A stretch of 64,000 nt of DNA, from NCBI GenBank assembly GCA_022457065.1, contig JAJGBQ010000006.1, positions 62,001-126,000 of the forward strand, in the 5' to 3' direction. The notes below the pieces were generated by a model. That model was not told where the DNA came from. It made no database searches and saw nothing but the letters and a program-made list of their open reading frames with translations. The stretch is from Curvularia sp. ZM96 (taxonomy: Eukaryota; Ascomycota; Dothideomycetes; Pleosporales; Pleosporaceae). The first letter of the stretch is position 1. Each line of letters begins with the position of its first letter. This document shows, one piece after another, positions 9,872 through 20,989 of this stretch. The translations under genes and the position numbers were made by a program.

Positions 9872-10115
9872 GCCGGAACGCACGGTATGACAGGACACTT
9901 TTGCTTCTGGAAGCTCGGATTCTCTTCAACGCGCTTGCGTACAGACATACGCAATGCGCATCCGTTCTACAGCTTGTGCTCTTCTAGGATGTCGGCCTCT
10001 GACGCAGAAAAATGTTTCGTCGTCTACGCTGTCGCTCGTTCTGTCATTGCCATCTTTTGACTCGCCTCTGACACCCCCCTTTGTCCGTTTGCGCTAGCAT
10101 GCGTCTATGAAGTGC
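9872..10115 (+). repeat. Direct-repeat partner of 5374-5620
   Basis: This is the same order of words as at 5374-5620, at lower identity. It sits just inside the left terminal inverted repeat. The rest of 10116-10688 shows no gene or clear repeat. Confidence 0.5.
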
Positions 10116-10688
10116 TCGGTATACCTAACTACAGGCTTCGCGGCTAGAACCGTAGAGGAATCAGCCAACTAACCGACGCTCAGAGCAAAAATCATCTAAC
10201 AGCCTGTGGCTGTTAGAGACTCGAGACTTAGCCGGATTATTCGCCGTCGATGGCGAACGAGCAACAACAAAGGCTAGCGAGCAGACAAGCCTTGATATGC
10301 CCAGGTTGTCTGAGACTAGACATTCGTAACAGAACCTGATGAGAGCTCTCTCACATTCTAATCCCAATTACTGCTGACTTTGTGCCTGTTCTTCTCTCGA
10401 GCAGGTGTCAGTCACACAATGTCAGACGGGTTGGAGGGGAACGTCGCCCTATACTGCTAACTAGTGCAGTATATGTTCCCGGCATATCTCTAGGAAAGTC
10501 TAGTGCAATGTCGCAAGACAGAGTTTTCCCACTGTATCGCAAGTGCCAAAGTCCTCAACTTGTCGGTAGTTACACCAAGAATGTACCATCAAATATGCGA
10601 TCTTCATTGAGCAGCTTAACTCTACTAGCAAGTCGTCGTTAGCCCTGTCACGCATTGGCACCCCGCATCTAAAGAGTACGTACTCGAC

Positions 10689-12033
10689 CTATCCGCTATC
10701 GCTAGAGCTACTCTCGTCTGCGCCAGATAGACGTTTTGGTTTTGCATAGGTCCTCTTATCTCTGTTGATCCAGTCTCGTCCTGCGCTTTGGTTCGTCACA
10801 TTCCCATAGTTGATGTCTCTTCCCGCGTTGCCAGTGCCCTGCTGGAATATGTCTGCCTTAATCGGACCGTTGTTGAACGTCATGTTCGCTGCGGAAGCTA
10901 CGTTCTTGGCTTTACCATTCGTATCAGCAGTCCTAGAGCTCTCGGCACGCTTAATCCAGTCGTCGAGAACGCCTTTAAGGCTAACAAATCCAGCATCGTG
11001 CAAGCTGGTAAATTTGGTCATGTCTATGTGGTTCGCATCGATACCGCAGTTTGGATGAGGCAGCATCGTCGCAGACTCTTCTGGCACCACGAACCCAACA
11101 ACGTCTACAGCGACTGTCTCGTAGAAGCAGAAGATCTTCACGTGCTTGAGCGCTCCGTCTGCTGTCAGCTGCCGCTGGAAGACCTCTTCAACGGCTTTGA
11201 GCACCTCTGATCTCTGCTTCAGCACTAAAAGGAGCTCCTTGTTGGCCCTCCAGAACCGATCTAGGAGCCTTGCGAGGGTGTATCCCCACGTCGCAAGGCT
11301 AGAGCCAGAATGCGGAGTGCCCATGAACACGATCCCAGCTGTGCAAGCGGCTATGGTCTGCAGACGCGGCTCATTTGGCTCCAAGGAGACAAGCAGTGCT
11401 TGCTCAGTGACCAAGCCACCAAGACTGTGTGCAATGAAGAAGAGAGGGCGTTTGGCCTCGTTCGGTCGACTGTTGGAGATGGCATAGGCAAGAGCCTTTC
11501 CGTGCCCGCGAAGCCCGTCTCCGCTGGCGTTGTTCCAAAGGCCCACAATGTTGGCATCGTAGCCGTAGCTGATGATCCGCGCGGACGGGAATTGCGCACG
11601 GAAGAGATCTGGTGTGGAAGTGTCATTGGGATGCGTCCATGTTGTCTCGCGGTCCCCGGTCAAGCCATGGATGAACCATATGCTACGACATTAGCAACCT
11701 GCTCGTGGCTCAGGTATAGATAGGCACATACTCCATGTCCGCGTCGGTTGGATTCGAAATTGTCTGAACACCGAATCGGCTATCACTTATGAATCTAATA
11801 GAATGATAAGAGACGTACTCTAAGCAATGAAATTACGGTACCTACAGGCTATCGGGGGGGTTCTCAGCTGGCGGGGGCTGCTGGGGGCTCGCGGCCGTCG
11901 CAGACGATGGCTGACTCGCAAGAACCATGGATCCTGAGGCCTCAGCCATACTGTCGCTGGCACGTTGTCTATCAGACCATGTTCCAACATTTTTGCTTCC
12001 TCTCTTGAGATAAGAGAGTGGAGAGCGAGGCAT
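10689..12033 (-). CDS. SesB-like alpha/beta-hydrolase with C-terminal amyloid-like motif (NLR effector candidate)
   Basis: Exons 12033-11846, 11785-11732 and 11682-10689 join in frame to 411 aa. The introns are 60 and 49 bp, with donors GTAGGT and GTATGT. The splice gives the usual family order: RFGVQ, then DIWFIHGLTGD (oxyanion loop), a nucleophile elbow AHSLGG (Ser about 167) and a late His in ANHIDM (about 299). Residues 1-62 are Ser/Pro/Ala-rich. Residues 348-374 form an NG..I.A.I.QQG.GNAGRDI motif, partly repeated after it, followed by a charged tail. The same motif opens the NLR across a 208-bp divergent promoter. In fungi such lipase-like proteins act as cell-death effectors of NLRs. 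That role is inferred here; the substrate is unknown. Confidence 0.82.
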
Positions 12034-12241
12034 TGTTCTAATGGTTGAGTGGGATTTAGCAGGCGGCGCAGAGATGAGGGTAAGGAGCTGCCAACTTAGT
12101 CACCCACCCTCTGCCCCTTCAGCTGCGGCTGAACCCGTTTCTAGCAGGGCGGTTAGGCTAAGCATGAGCGCGCGTAGCCCTTATTCATAGACTTAAGACT
12201 CTTTCCTCACATGCTTATATGCCGTTGATGTGCTTTCTGCA
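12034..12241. promoter_or_regulatory. Shared divergent promoter of hydrolase and NLR
   Basis: Only 208 bp separates the two ATGs, which point away from each other. Both promoters must lie here, so co-regulation is likely. I see no clear TATA box or named operator. Confidence 0.5.
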
Positions 12242-15200
12242 ATGGCTGCTAGCAGCGACGCCGCCCACCATGAGACAGAAATGTATCGCAACGGCGACTT
12301 AACGGCGAATATCATCCAGCAAGGCAAAGGCAACGCCGGCCGCGATATACACAACAACAATAGTATGCCTCTGTACAGCACTTTTGCTGTAATTAACCTT
12401 TGCAGCTACTAATAACATATCGTGCAATCACCGCAACAATGATGCCTTTAGCAGCCTGCCTTACGCTGATGAGGCACCCATCTATTCGAGAGCGAAGGAA
12501 CACGACCCATCCTGTCTTGACAACACGCGAGTCGACCTCCTCGACGAGATTGACAACTGGGCGGAGGGAGAAGACGAGCGATGCATCTTCTGGCTGCGCG
12601 GCCTGGCAGGCACGGGCAAGTCGACGATCGCGCGGACAGTCGCGCGCCGGTACTACAACAAGAAGCGTTTGGCGGCTAGCTTCTTCTTCTCGCGCGGCGG
12701 CGGCGACGTCAGCCACGCAGACATGTTTGTCACAAGTATAGCGGTGCAGCTTACGCACAACGTGCCAGACATGCGCCAGCACATTTACAGTGCTGTGGCA
12801 GAACGTAGCAATATCGCACAACAATCTCTACGAGACCAGTGGCAGCACCTCGTCCTCCGTCCACTGTCGCAGCTGCAGCTGCCAGAGCGAGACCTGTGCA
12901 TTATAGTCATTGATGCGCTCGACGAGTGCGAAAACGAAAACGATATCCGGGTCATTGTGCGGCTGCTGGCTGAGACTCGGTCGCTAGACAGCGTTCGACT
13001 GCGAGTGTTGCTAACGAGCCGGCCGGAGGTGCCAATCCGAAACGTGTTTGGACAGATCACGGATGCAGAACACAAGGACTTCGTGCTGCACAACATATCG
13101 CGGTCTACCGTCGACCGTGATATAGCCCTCTTCCTAGAACACAATCTCCAGCTTATCGCAGAGGAACGCTGTATGCGCGCTGGCTGGCCAGGTGCAGAGA
13201 TCGTCGCGCAGCTGGTCCGAAGTGCAAGCGGCCTCTTTATCTGGGCTGCAACAGCATGTCGTTTTATCCGAGAAGGGAAACGGTTCGCAGCTAAGAGGCT
13301 TGAGACGATCCTGTGCAATAACAATGCTACTTCTATCGCTCCAGAGAGGCACCTTGACGAGATCTACACTACAGTGCTAAAGAACTCAATCCAAGACTAT
13401 GCAAACGAAGAAAAAGAGGAGCAATGTAGAGCATTTCGATATATTGTTGGCAGTATAGCAGTGCTATTCTCTCCTCTCTCTACACAGTCTCTAGATCAGC
13501 TACTTAACGTTGCAGAAGAGCTTGGGCCGACGCTATCAGACCTCCACGCGATTCTCGACATCCCAAACAATAGCAGCAGGCCCGTCCGCCTGCACCATCC
13601 ATCGCTCCGTGACTTCCTACTTGATAGAAAGAGATGCGGCGACGACGGATTCTATATAGATGAGAAGAGCACGCATAAGAAGCTAGTGCATTGCTGCCTC
13701 AAGCTTATGTCGGCACAAAGTGGTCTTCGACAAGATATGTGCAACCTTTCAGATCCTGGGGCTTTACGGAGAGGGATCGATAAAGAGACAGTTAATCGCA
13801 ACCTGACACCTGAGCTGCAGTATGCGTGCCGCTACTGGATCGACCATCTCGAGCGCAGCGGGTGTAGCATCAACGATGGAGACGCCACGTACTGCTTCCT
13901 CGAGAAACACCTTCTTCACTGGCTTGAGGCTATGAGCCTGCTCAACGAAACGGGTCTATGCGTGCGACTACTGGCGAGGCTACAGGCGCTAGCAACGGTA
14001 GAGCATTCCTATCCAAGTGAATATCGTGTTTAAGGCTAACCTGAATGTAGCTATCTGATAGTACCTTTGCTAAGTTCCTCTACGATGCTGTCCGATTTGT
14101 GCTGCGATTCGTACCAATACTCGCTAAGGCCCCGCTCCAGATATATTCTTCAGCCCTTCTCTTCTCGCCCGAGTCGAGCGTTGTGCGAAAGGTGTTTATT
14201 GAACAGGTACCACAGGTAGTGAGAGTGATTTCTGGGAGAGATGCAGAGTGGGACGCGTGTCGTAGCGTGCTAGAGGGCCATTCAGACCAGGTCAATGCAG
14301 TGGTTTTCTCGCCAGACGGGAAGCTAGTCGCCTCAGCATCCTGGGACAAGACAGTGCGGGTGTGGGAGATAGCGACGGGCCAGTGTCGCAGCGTGCTGGA
14401 GGGCCATTCAGATTGGGTCAAGGCGGTGGTGTTCTCGCCAGACAGGAAGCTAGTCGCCTCAGCATCCTGGGACGGCACAGTGCGGATGTGGGAGACAGCG
14501 ACGGGCCAGTGTCGCAGCGTGCTAGAGGGCCATTCACGAGGGGTCAACGCGGTGGTGTTCTCGCCAGACGGAAAGCTAGTCGCCTCAGCATCTGCTGACA
14601 GGACAGTGCGGGTGTGGGAGACAGCGACGGGCCAGTGTCGTAGCGTGCTGGAGGGCCATTCAGATTGGGTCATGGCGGTGGTGTTCTCGCCAGACGGGCA
14701 GCTAGTCGCCTCAGCATCCTGGGACGGCACAGTGCGGATGTGGGAGACAGCGACGGGCCAGTGTCGCAGCGTGCTAGAGGACCATTTACGAGACGTCAAC
14801 GCGGTGGTGTTCTCGCCAGACGGAAAGCTAGTCGCCTCAGCATCCAACGATAGCACAGTGCGGGTGTGGGAGACAGCGACGGGCCAGTGTCGTAGCGTGC
14901 TGGAGGGCCATTCTTCGTATATTAACGCGGTGATGTTCTCGCCAGACGGACAGCTAGTCGCCTCAGCATCCTGGGACAGGACAGTGCGGGTGTGGGAGAC
15001 AGCGACGGGCCAGTGTCGTAGCGTGCTGGAGGGCCATTCAGATTGGGTCAAGGCGGTGGTGTTCTCGCCAGACGGGCAGCTAGTCGCCTCAGCATCCTGG
15101 GACGGCACAGTGCGGATGTGGGAGACAGCGACGGGCCAGTGTCGCAGCGTGCTAGAGGGCCATTCTAAGCAGGTCACGGCGGTAGCCTTCTCGCCAAACG

Positions 15201-16321
15201 GGCAGCTAGTCGCATCAGGATCCGCCGACAGCACAGTGCGGGTGTGGGAGACAGCGACGGGCCAGTGTCGTAGCGTGCTGGAGGGCCATTCTTCGTATAT
15301 TAACGCGGTGATGTTCTCGCCAGACGGACAGCTAGTCGCCTCAGTATCCTACAGCACAGTGCGAGTGTGGGAGACAGCGACGGGCCAGTGTCGCGGCGTG
15401 CTGGAGGGCCATTCAGACCAGGTCAACGCAGTAGTGTTCTCGCCAGACGGGAAGCTAGTCGCCTCAGCATCCAAGGACAGCACAGTGCGGATGTGGGAGA
15501 CAGCGACGGGCCAGTGTCGCAGCGTGCTAAAGGGCCATTCAGAAGCGGTTAGGGCGGTAGTATTCTCGCCAGACGGGCAGCTAGTCGCCTCAGGATCTAA
15601 GGACAGCACAGTGCGGATGTGGGAGACAGCGACGGGCCAGTGTCGCAGCGTGCTAAGGGGCCATTCACGAGGGGTCAACGCGGTGGTGTTCTCGCCAGAC
15701 GGAAAGCTAGTCGCCTCAGCATCCTTTGACAGGACAGTGCGGGCGTGGGAGACAGCGACGGGCCAGTGTCGCAGCGTGCTGGAGGGCCATTCAGATTGGG
15801 TCATGGCGGTGGTGTTCTCGCCAGATGGGCAGCTAGTCGCCTCAACATCCTTAGATCACACAGTACGGCTGTGGGAGACGACGATGATGACATGTCACAA
15901 CATACTCGAGGGCCATTCTAAGCAGGTCACGGCGGTAGCCTTCTCGCCAAACGGGCAGCTAGTCGCATCAGGATCCGCCGACAGCACAGTGCGGGTGTGG
16001 GAGACAGCAACAGGCCAGTGTCGCGCCGTACTGGAAGATCAGCCTTCACCTATCTTTGACATCGCATTTTCGCTAGATGGCCGGACTCTTCACACTGAGA
16101 GAGGGGATATCCCCCTACCGTTAGATCTTATCGTTGTTGCATCTGCTCTTCTAGCCCAAGAACTGCCATGTACTATAGTAGATGGCGAATGGGTATTACG
16201 TCAAACGCGGCGGTTTCTATGGCTTCCTCCTCAGTATCGGAACTGCGTCGATACAGTGTATAGACATACAGTGTGTCTAGGGTGTCGTTCTGGGCGTGTA
16301 GCGCTTCTTAGCTTCTATTAG
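12242..16321 (+). CDS. NACHT-WD40 NLR (STAND) with N-terminal amyloid-like motif
   Basis: Exons 12242-12362, 12406-13997 and 14051-16321 join to 1,327 aa. The introns are 43 bp (GTATGC...TTGCAG) and 53 bp (GTAGAG...TGTAG). Residues 14-40 carry an NG.L.A.I.QQG.GNAGRDI motif shared with the adjacent hydrolase and take the place of a death-effector domain. The NACHT domain follows, with P-loop GLAGTGKS (106-113) and Walker B VIDALDEC (about 208-215). A helical linker with FLYDAVRFVL and APLQIYSSALLFSP precedes the repeats. Fourteen WD40 repeats of 42 residues (646-1232) end in a degenerate fifteenth. This is the architecture of HET-E/NWD2-type non-self receptors: WD40 senses the ligand, NACHT oligomerises and the N-terminal motif templates the effector. 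The ligand is unknown. The whole frame is intact. Confidence 0.88.
14273..16033 (+). repeat. Fourteen near-identical 126-bp WD40 units
   Basis: The units are extremely alike at DNA level (for example GTGTTCTCGCCAGACGG and GACAGCGACGGGCCAGTGTC recur). They differ mainly at codons just after GHS, one further in (V-N/K/M/T/R) and around the W/A/N/K/F-D position. Unit 9 is one codon short. Total length is 14 x 126 minus 3. This pattern indicates unit exchange plus diversification at ligand-facing sites. Confidence 0.9.
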
Positions 16322-16754
16322 AACGTAATTATTCTGTTACTGTAAGGAGCTGCGCTCAGGAGAGCAAACGCTTGGTATACAAGGGGTTGTATTCGATAGA
16401 GAGCTATCTACTACTACGTCCAGAATAAGTATTATGATTAGTAGTGATCGAATGGTGATCAGTACGCGTTGTCTGATCAACAGCGAGATCAGTGCACGAT
16501 ATCTGATCAAGGATCAGATATGGAGGATCCAGGTGTATAGTCGAACACCTGGATTCCCTAGACGTCCCGAGATCCCATCGAGGAGTAATCTTAAGGGCGA
16601 TCAGCCCGTTACAGTTACGAGTGAACAGACGTTATATCTATACTAACTACTCTAAGCTAATTCCAACGCTGCTGCAGAACTGTATGTAAGCATCTACTTG
16701 TAACTACTAAGTACTATCTTCTCCTCAAACAGGCATGCGTGGAGTCTAGTACGG
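16322..16754. other. NLR 3' flank, no gene
   Basis: It contains several TGATCA or GATCAG words and no recognisable coding sequence before the right terminal repeat begins. Confidence 0.4.
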
Positions 16755-17304
16755 GGTTTGAGCATGTATTCAAGCACAAGCGAGTCATGCTTAGCCTTAG
16801 CCTTAGCCGCTAGTCGGGTGGCTCTATTGAGATGACACTCGCGTGACAAGGGTCTGGTATTAGCGCGGGTAGAATACCGCTAAGCCACTTGCGGCATTTC
16901 TGTACGACTTGCAGGTAGCGCGCCTTAGTTGTCAATCCTGCTTTATAGAGCAATAGACTTGCGTAACAGCACCACGACATAGCATGCCGTAGTATCTGGC
17001 TCGGGATACACTCTCTTTGCGTCTTTCTATAGCTTAATAGACTCTTAGATATATACGTGAAATCCTGGGCGCGTCCGAGGCTGTCCGAGGCGGGGCTGCT
17101 GTGTATGCTGGCAGCGAGCTGTGGTATTGCTAGTCAAGTAGGAACTTGATAGGGACAAGATAAAACAAAGAGAAACCTTTAAGATTAAAGTCCCTATCCC
17201 GAGATTTTCTAGATCTTTCGGTCGGGATTGACTTTGTTATGGTGGGAGCATTACCGGCATGCCGGCACACAGGGTTTTCCGCTACACGTGGAGGGATAGT
17301 AGTT
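16755..17304 (-). repeat. Right terminal inverted repeat
   Basis: Read on the minus strand it matches the left arm from the tip CTACTATCCCTCCACGTG to GAATACATGCT, about 545 bp inward. Both arms carry comparable numbers of substitutions, so the insertion is not very recent. Confidence 0.75.
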
Positions 17305-17783
17305 ATCAAAGGGCTCTTAGCTTAGACTTATACTATTTTCACTATAAAGCAATCAGCTTTTCGTCGAACGCCTGTGGAATTGTGCGCAAGGTGTGTGTGC
17401 AACAAGACAGTACTTTTATGCCTACACGACCTAACTACATCGCTGCGTAATCTACCTCGTTGACACAGGTGTCGCAAGACACTGTGATGGCAATCTAGGT
17501 AGGTCTGCTCTACTCGCTGGCGCCTTGTCAGCGTGCGCACTAGTCTAACGTGGGTTCACATAGCCAGCGCAAACTGTGAGGCGGAGCGGCGTAGGATGCT
17601 CAATATGCCCAACATCCGCTCAGCCTGGTCACATGCACTGCCTCAACAGGCAGCCTTTATGACAGCCTAGCGTAGGCTTCTTCTGCCTACTTCGCTCTTT
17701 CGCAAGTATTTCTTTCTGCTTTCAACACTATTAAAGTGGTTCGCGCCTCACTTCTCCTAGGCCAAGCCAAAATTGCAAACGCC

Positions 17784-18917
17784 ATGAGGCTCCTCTACTT
17801 TAACGCGCTGGGCAGACCCGTTTTGACAGATTTCCGGGGCAAAACGATTCCGCCCTATGCCATTCTGTCGCACAGATGGAGCGACTCGGAGATCCTTATC
17901 GAAGACATATCGAACGGAACCTATAAGGAGAAGGAAGAAGCCTATCGAAAGCTTAGATTCTGTGCCAGTCAAGTAGCGCAGGATGATCTACAGTACTTCT
18001 GGATCGACACATGCTGCATCGACAGGTGGAATAACAACGTACGCTCGAAGGCGATCAGCTCGATGTTCCAGTGGTACAAGAACGCAGCGCAATGCTACGT
18101 CTTTTTGTCAGATGTGTCAGTGTCGACTACGACAGAGCCAATTCAACGCAGCGACTGGGATGCATCATTCCGGCGAAGTGAATGGTTCACTAGAGGATGG
18201 ACGTTGCAAGAGCTAATCGCACCAGTGTCAGTCGAGTTCTTCTCGCGTCAAGGACAACCTATGGGCGACAAAGCGTCACTCGACCAGATTATCCACGAGA
18301 TCACTGGCATCCCGCTCGCGGCATTGCGCAACTGCCCCTTAGACCAGCTCACTACATCTGAGCGAAGGCGATGGGCCGAGAACCGCAAAACAAAGGAAGA
18401 AGAAGACATTGTATACTGCCTGCTTGGGATTCTTGGCATCTCTATACCCACCGCGTACGGCGAAGGACAGGAGAGTGCACGAAGCAGACTACAGGCTGAA
18501 CTAGAGGGAGCTAGTAACGCACCATCGATCATCCCGTTCTCACGGAACTCCCGCTTCGTCGGCCGAGAGGCACAGCTCGCTGAGATAGAAGCAAAGCTCT
18601 TTAGCAATGAACTGACCACTACCACATTAGCAATCGTCGGACCTGGCGGAACTGGCAAGTCGCAGCTCGCGCTCGAGATTGCGCACAGAACAAAACAGAA
18701 CATGGAGAATTGCTCAGTGTTCTGGATAGACGCGAGCGACAAAGACAACCTCTACCAGTCGTATGCAAGCGTTGCGCAGAAGCTTAGTATTCCAGGCTGG
18801 GATGATGAACAGGTAGACATGAAGCGAATTATACAACAATGTGTTGCTGAGATCAGTGCGCGACAGTGTTTGCTGATCTTTGACAACACTGAAGAAACCG
18901 TTCTGCATAGTGGCTGA
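17784..18917 (+). pseudogene. HET-NB-ARC protein, truncated after the nucleotide-binding core
   Basis: The frame encodes 377 aa from ATG 17784 (MRLLYFNA). A full HET domain is visible: IPPYAILSHRW, then KLRFCASQ, YFWIDTCCIDR, YKNAAQCYVFLSD, and RGWTLQELIAP. An NB-ARC ATPase follows, with FVGREAQL, P-loop GPGGTGKSQ, and a Walker-B-like LLIFDN. The frame then stops. The ARC subdomains, winged helix and TPRs that normally follow are missing, so sensing and full regulation are probably lost. HET domains trigger incompatibility cell death. A same-strand winged-helix-like fragment of this class lies at 30262-30727. Confidence 0.8.
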
Positions 18918-19609
18918 TGAGATGAGACGCGTTGAACGCGTTTTGGTGGGGTGCGCAGCTCGGTGGTGGAACACGTTAACCTTTGTGCTTTGCGTGTAGC
19001 CTGGCGTACTGCGAGTAGTGTGTGACCACTGCCACTTTGGTGTTACGCGTCTTTCCTCACATGAAGATGTACGAGACGACAGTGGGAGACGTTCGGTACG
19101 ATCACGACCTTATTACAGCTCAGGCGAAGAAGGGCAGTAAGGGTGTGAGAGTCGTCATGTGCTAGGCATCATCAGGGGCCTCAATGCGCTTGTACACATG
19201 GTTCGAGCAGCCAACTGTGGCGAATCAAACGATTCAGTGGGCGCATTGATTGGAGACTTTGTGCATGGGGTTGAGACGCTGCTGTCTTTGGGTAGACATT
19301 AGGAGCCCGAAAGCCTGCGTGGTCAGGATATCTGAGGTAGTGCGCCATCTGGCAGATGCCGAGAATTGCATTTGTATTAGATGACTTCAGCCGAGACAAA
19401 CAAGAGTCAACATCTTCAAAAACGTGTAGTCTCACTCCTCAACCGCACATGCAGCGACTAGGCAATGACGTCATCCGTACTAGTCTAATGCGGAAAAGGC
19501 GCTTGGCAGCGTCAAACCAGTCATCAACCCTCGTGCTTACACCTTGATCACAATCCACACATGATCACGCCGAAATCGCGACCAAAAATAATTCAAATAC
19601 CCAGAAATA
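18918..19609. other. Intergenic, nothing recognised
   Basis: No NB-ARC continuation, RNA gene or repeat family is apparent to me in these 690 bp. Confidence 0.4.
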
Positions 19610-20380
19610 ATGCCTCCAGGGCGACCCTTCCCCGCGGTAACAGGCGGTTGCTTCTGCGGCGCCGTCCGCTACCGGCTCCTAACCATTCCACTCTTCTGCT
19701 ACGCCTGCCACTGCGCCGACTGCCACAAACGCACGGGCTCCGTCTTCGCATGCTACACCACCATCGAAGCTGAATTTCTAATCTCTATCGGCTCTACCGC
19801 TCCCAAGTTCACCAACCAAACGGGCCCAACCTTGCTCGTTCAGCGCTCCGCTTCATGCCCTAAATGCGGAACTTCGCTGTGGTCAAGCGGCGACTGGGAC
19901 CCTGTCACGGTCGATGTGCGGACCGGGACGCTGGATCATCCCGAACTGATGGAGCCCGATCTGCATTCTTGCATTGAGAGTAAGATTCCATGGGTGCATT
20001 TGCCCGAGGGAGCGAAGACGTGTGTGGGGAAGTTTAATTTCCGGAAAGAGTGGCCGAAGATTAGCGTGAAGAGGTTTGATGCGGCGTTGGCGAGGCATGG
20101 GGGGAAGATAGAGGAGAAGGTGTTGGCGGTACGTGCGGTTCCGGTGGCTGCGGGGGAGAGGCAGGCGGTTAAAGACAAGGATGTGGGAGAGGAAGAGAAG
20201 GAGGCGGATAAGACGCCGACTGCGCAGTCGCCAGAGGAGAAGGAGGATGATGAGGCGTTTGAGAAGAGGTTTCGGGAGACGGAGAAGGCGCTGCAAGAGA
20301 GGCTTCATAAGCTGAATCTGAAACTGAGTGGAGAGGAAGAGAACGAGACGAAGGCCTCGGACATTCATGCTGCTACTTGA
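19610..20380 (+). CDS. GFA/CENP-V family zinc protein
   Basis: This intact 256-aa single-exon gene belongs to the glutathione-dependent formaldehyde-activating enzyme (GFA/CENP-V) fold. The zinc ligands are all present: C14-x-C16 (GGCFCGAVRY), C33-x-C35-x-x-C38 (CHCADCHKRTG) and C83-x-x-C86 (CPKCGT), followed by IPWVHLPEGA. After about residue 165 comes an unusual Lys/Glu-rich tail (about 185-250) with coiled-coil character, which most members lack. Members range from S-(hydroxymethyl)glutathione formation to unrelated functions, so no substrate can be claimed. It is undamaged between broken genes. Confidence 0.85.
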   Translation: MPPGRPFPAVTGGCFCGAVRYRLLTIPLFCYACHCADCHKRTGSVFACYTTIEAEFLISIGSTAPKFTNQTGPTLLVQRSASCPKCGTSLWSSGDWDPVTVDVRTGTLDHPELMEPDLHSCIESKIPWVHLPEGAKTCVGKFNFRKEWPKISVKRFDAALARHGGKIEEKVLAVRAVPVAAGERQAVKDKDVGEEEKEADKTPTAQSPEEKEDDEAFEKRFRETEKALQERLHKLNLKLSGEEENETKASDIHAAT

Positions 20381-20686
20381 GTTAAGGTCCCGTCATCCGT
20401 GAAGGACGCTGATGCTGCGTATGCTGCGACACTGCTTGGCGTTTGAGGGCTCATCTAGGTACCCAGTCGGCAGATCGTCTACACTCTACATAGCTGGCAA
20501 TCCTGGGATATGCTTGTAGTGCGCCGCAGTTTATTCGACTTTTTGCTCCCAGCGATATGTGCTCAAGGGAAGAACAGGTTTGGGTTGGCCCAGAAACGTA
20601 TATAATTATTGCTTGTATGTGAGTTGGGAATAGCCAGCAGTATGTTGAACACTGCCACGACTTCAAGATTCCTCCCATGCAAGCAC

Positions 20687-20919
20687 TCACGGCTCCCCCG
20701 GCCAAATCTCATGCGCAATCTCCCTCACCAACTTCAACTGCCTCTTCATCCCCCAATATCAATCAAATTCCCCTCAGCATGACTTGCAAAACCACACTGC
20801 GGACTAATACCCACCCTCTTCAAGCTCTCCTCGACACTCTCCCCTTGCCCCTCACTCATGATATTCGCCGCCTGATAGATCCTCTTCTTCATCTCCTCCT
20901 TGTCCTTCAACTCAGGGAA
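20687..20919 (-). pseudogene. Fragment of a MetE-type (cobalamin-independent) methionine synthase C-terminus
   Basis: On the minus strand the text FPELKDKEEMKKRIYQAA, then SLKRVGISPQCGFASH matches the final segment of MetE-like 5-methyltetrahydropteroyltriglutamate-homocysteine methyltransferases. The Cys of PQCGF would be a zinc ligand. A frameshift follows, after which LKLVREIAHEIWPGEP and a stop appear in another frame. An in-frame stop precedes the fragment and nothing upstream fits. It is a gene tail with at least one indel and cannot be functional. Confidence 0.75.
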
Positions 20920-20989
20920 CTAGCGCTCGGCTATTAGTTCGTCAATGTCTAGATCGGATGAAAGAAACAAGCTAGGGACAGACAGCTTC

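Larger units (their letters stand above)
9243..17304. mobile_element. 8.06-kb terminal-inverted-repeat element carrying a hydrolase/NLR pair
   Basis: The two ends are inverted copies of about 545 bp. Both outer tips read CTACTATCCCTCCACGTGT and continue collinearly inward. The word ATCAAAG occurs directly at the left edge (9236-9242) and, on the same strand, directly at the right edge (17305-17311), as expected of a 7-8 bp target-site duplication. Similarity stops outside these words. Inside I find a lipase-like gene (minus strand), a NACHT-WD40 gene (plus strand) and no transposase. This makes it look like a non-autonomous or cargo-bearing DNA transposon, or a segment bracketed by two mobile copies. 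The superfamily is not determinable by eye; the TSD length would fit hAT-like elements but the tips do not show a clear hAT signature. Confidence 0.65.

Noticed and set aside
14080..15804. Long minus-strand frames (up to 384 codons) across the WD40 repeats
   Set aside because: They are mirror frames of the 126-bp repeat, giving peptides that repeat every 42 residues with no family features.
14273..16033. Possible CRISPR-like or VNTR array
   Set aside because: The regular repeats are coding WD40 units without spacers.
19883..20368. 161-codon Leu/Arg-rich minus-strand frame
   Set aside because: It is antisense to the GFA gene and its Lys/Glu-rich tail, whose complement yields Leu/Arg-rich frames.
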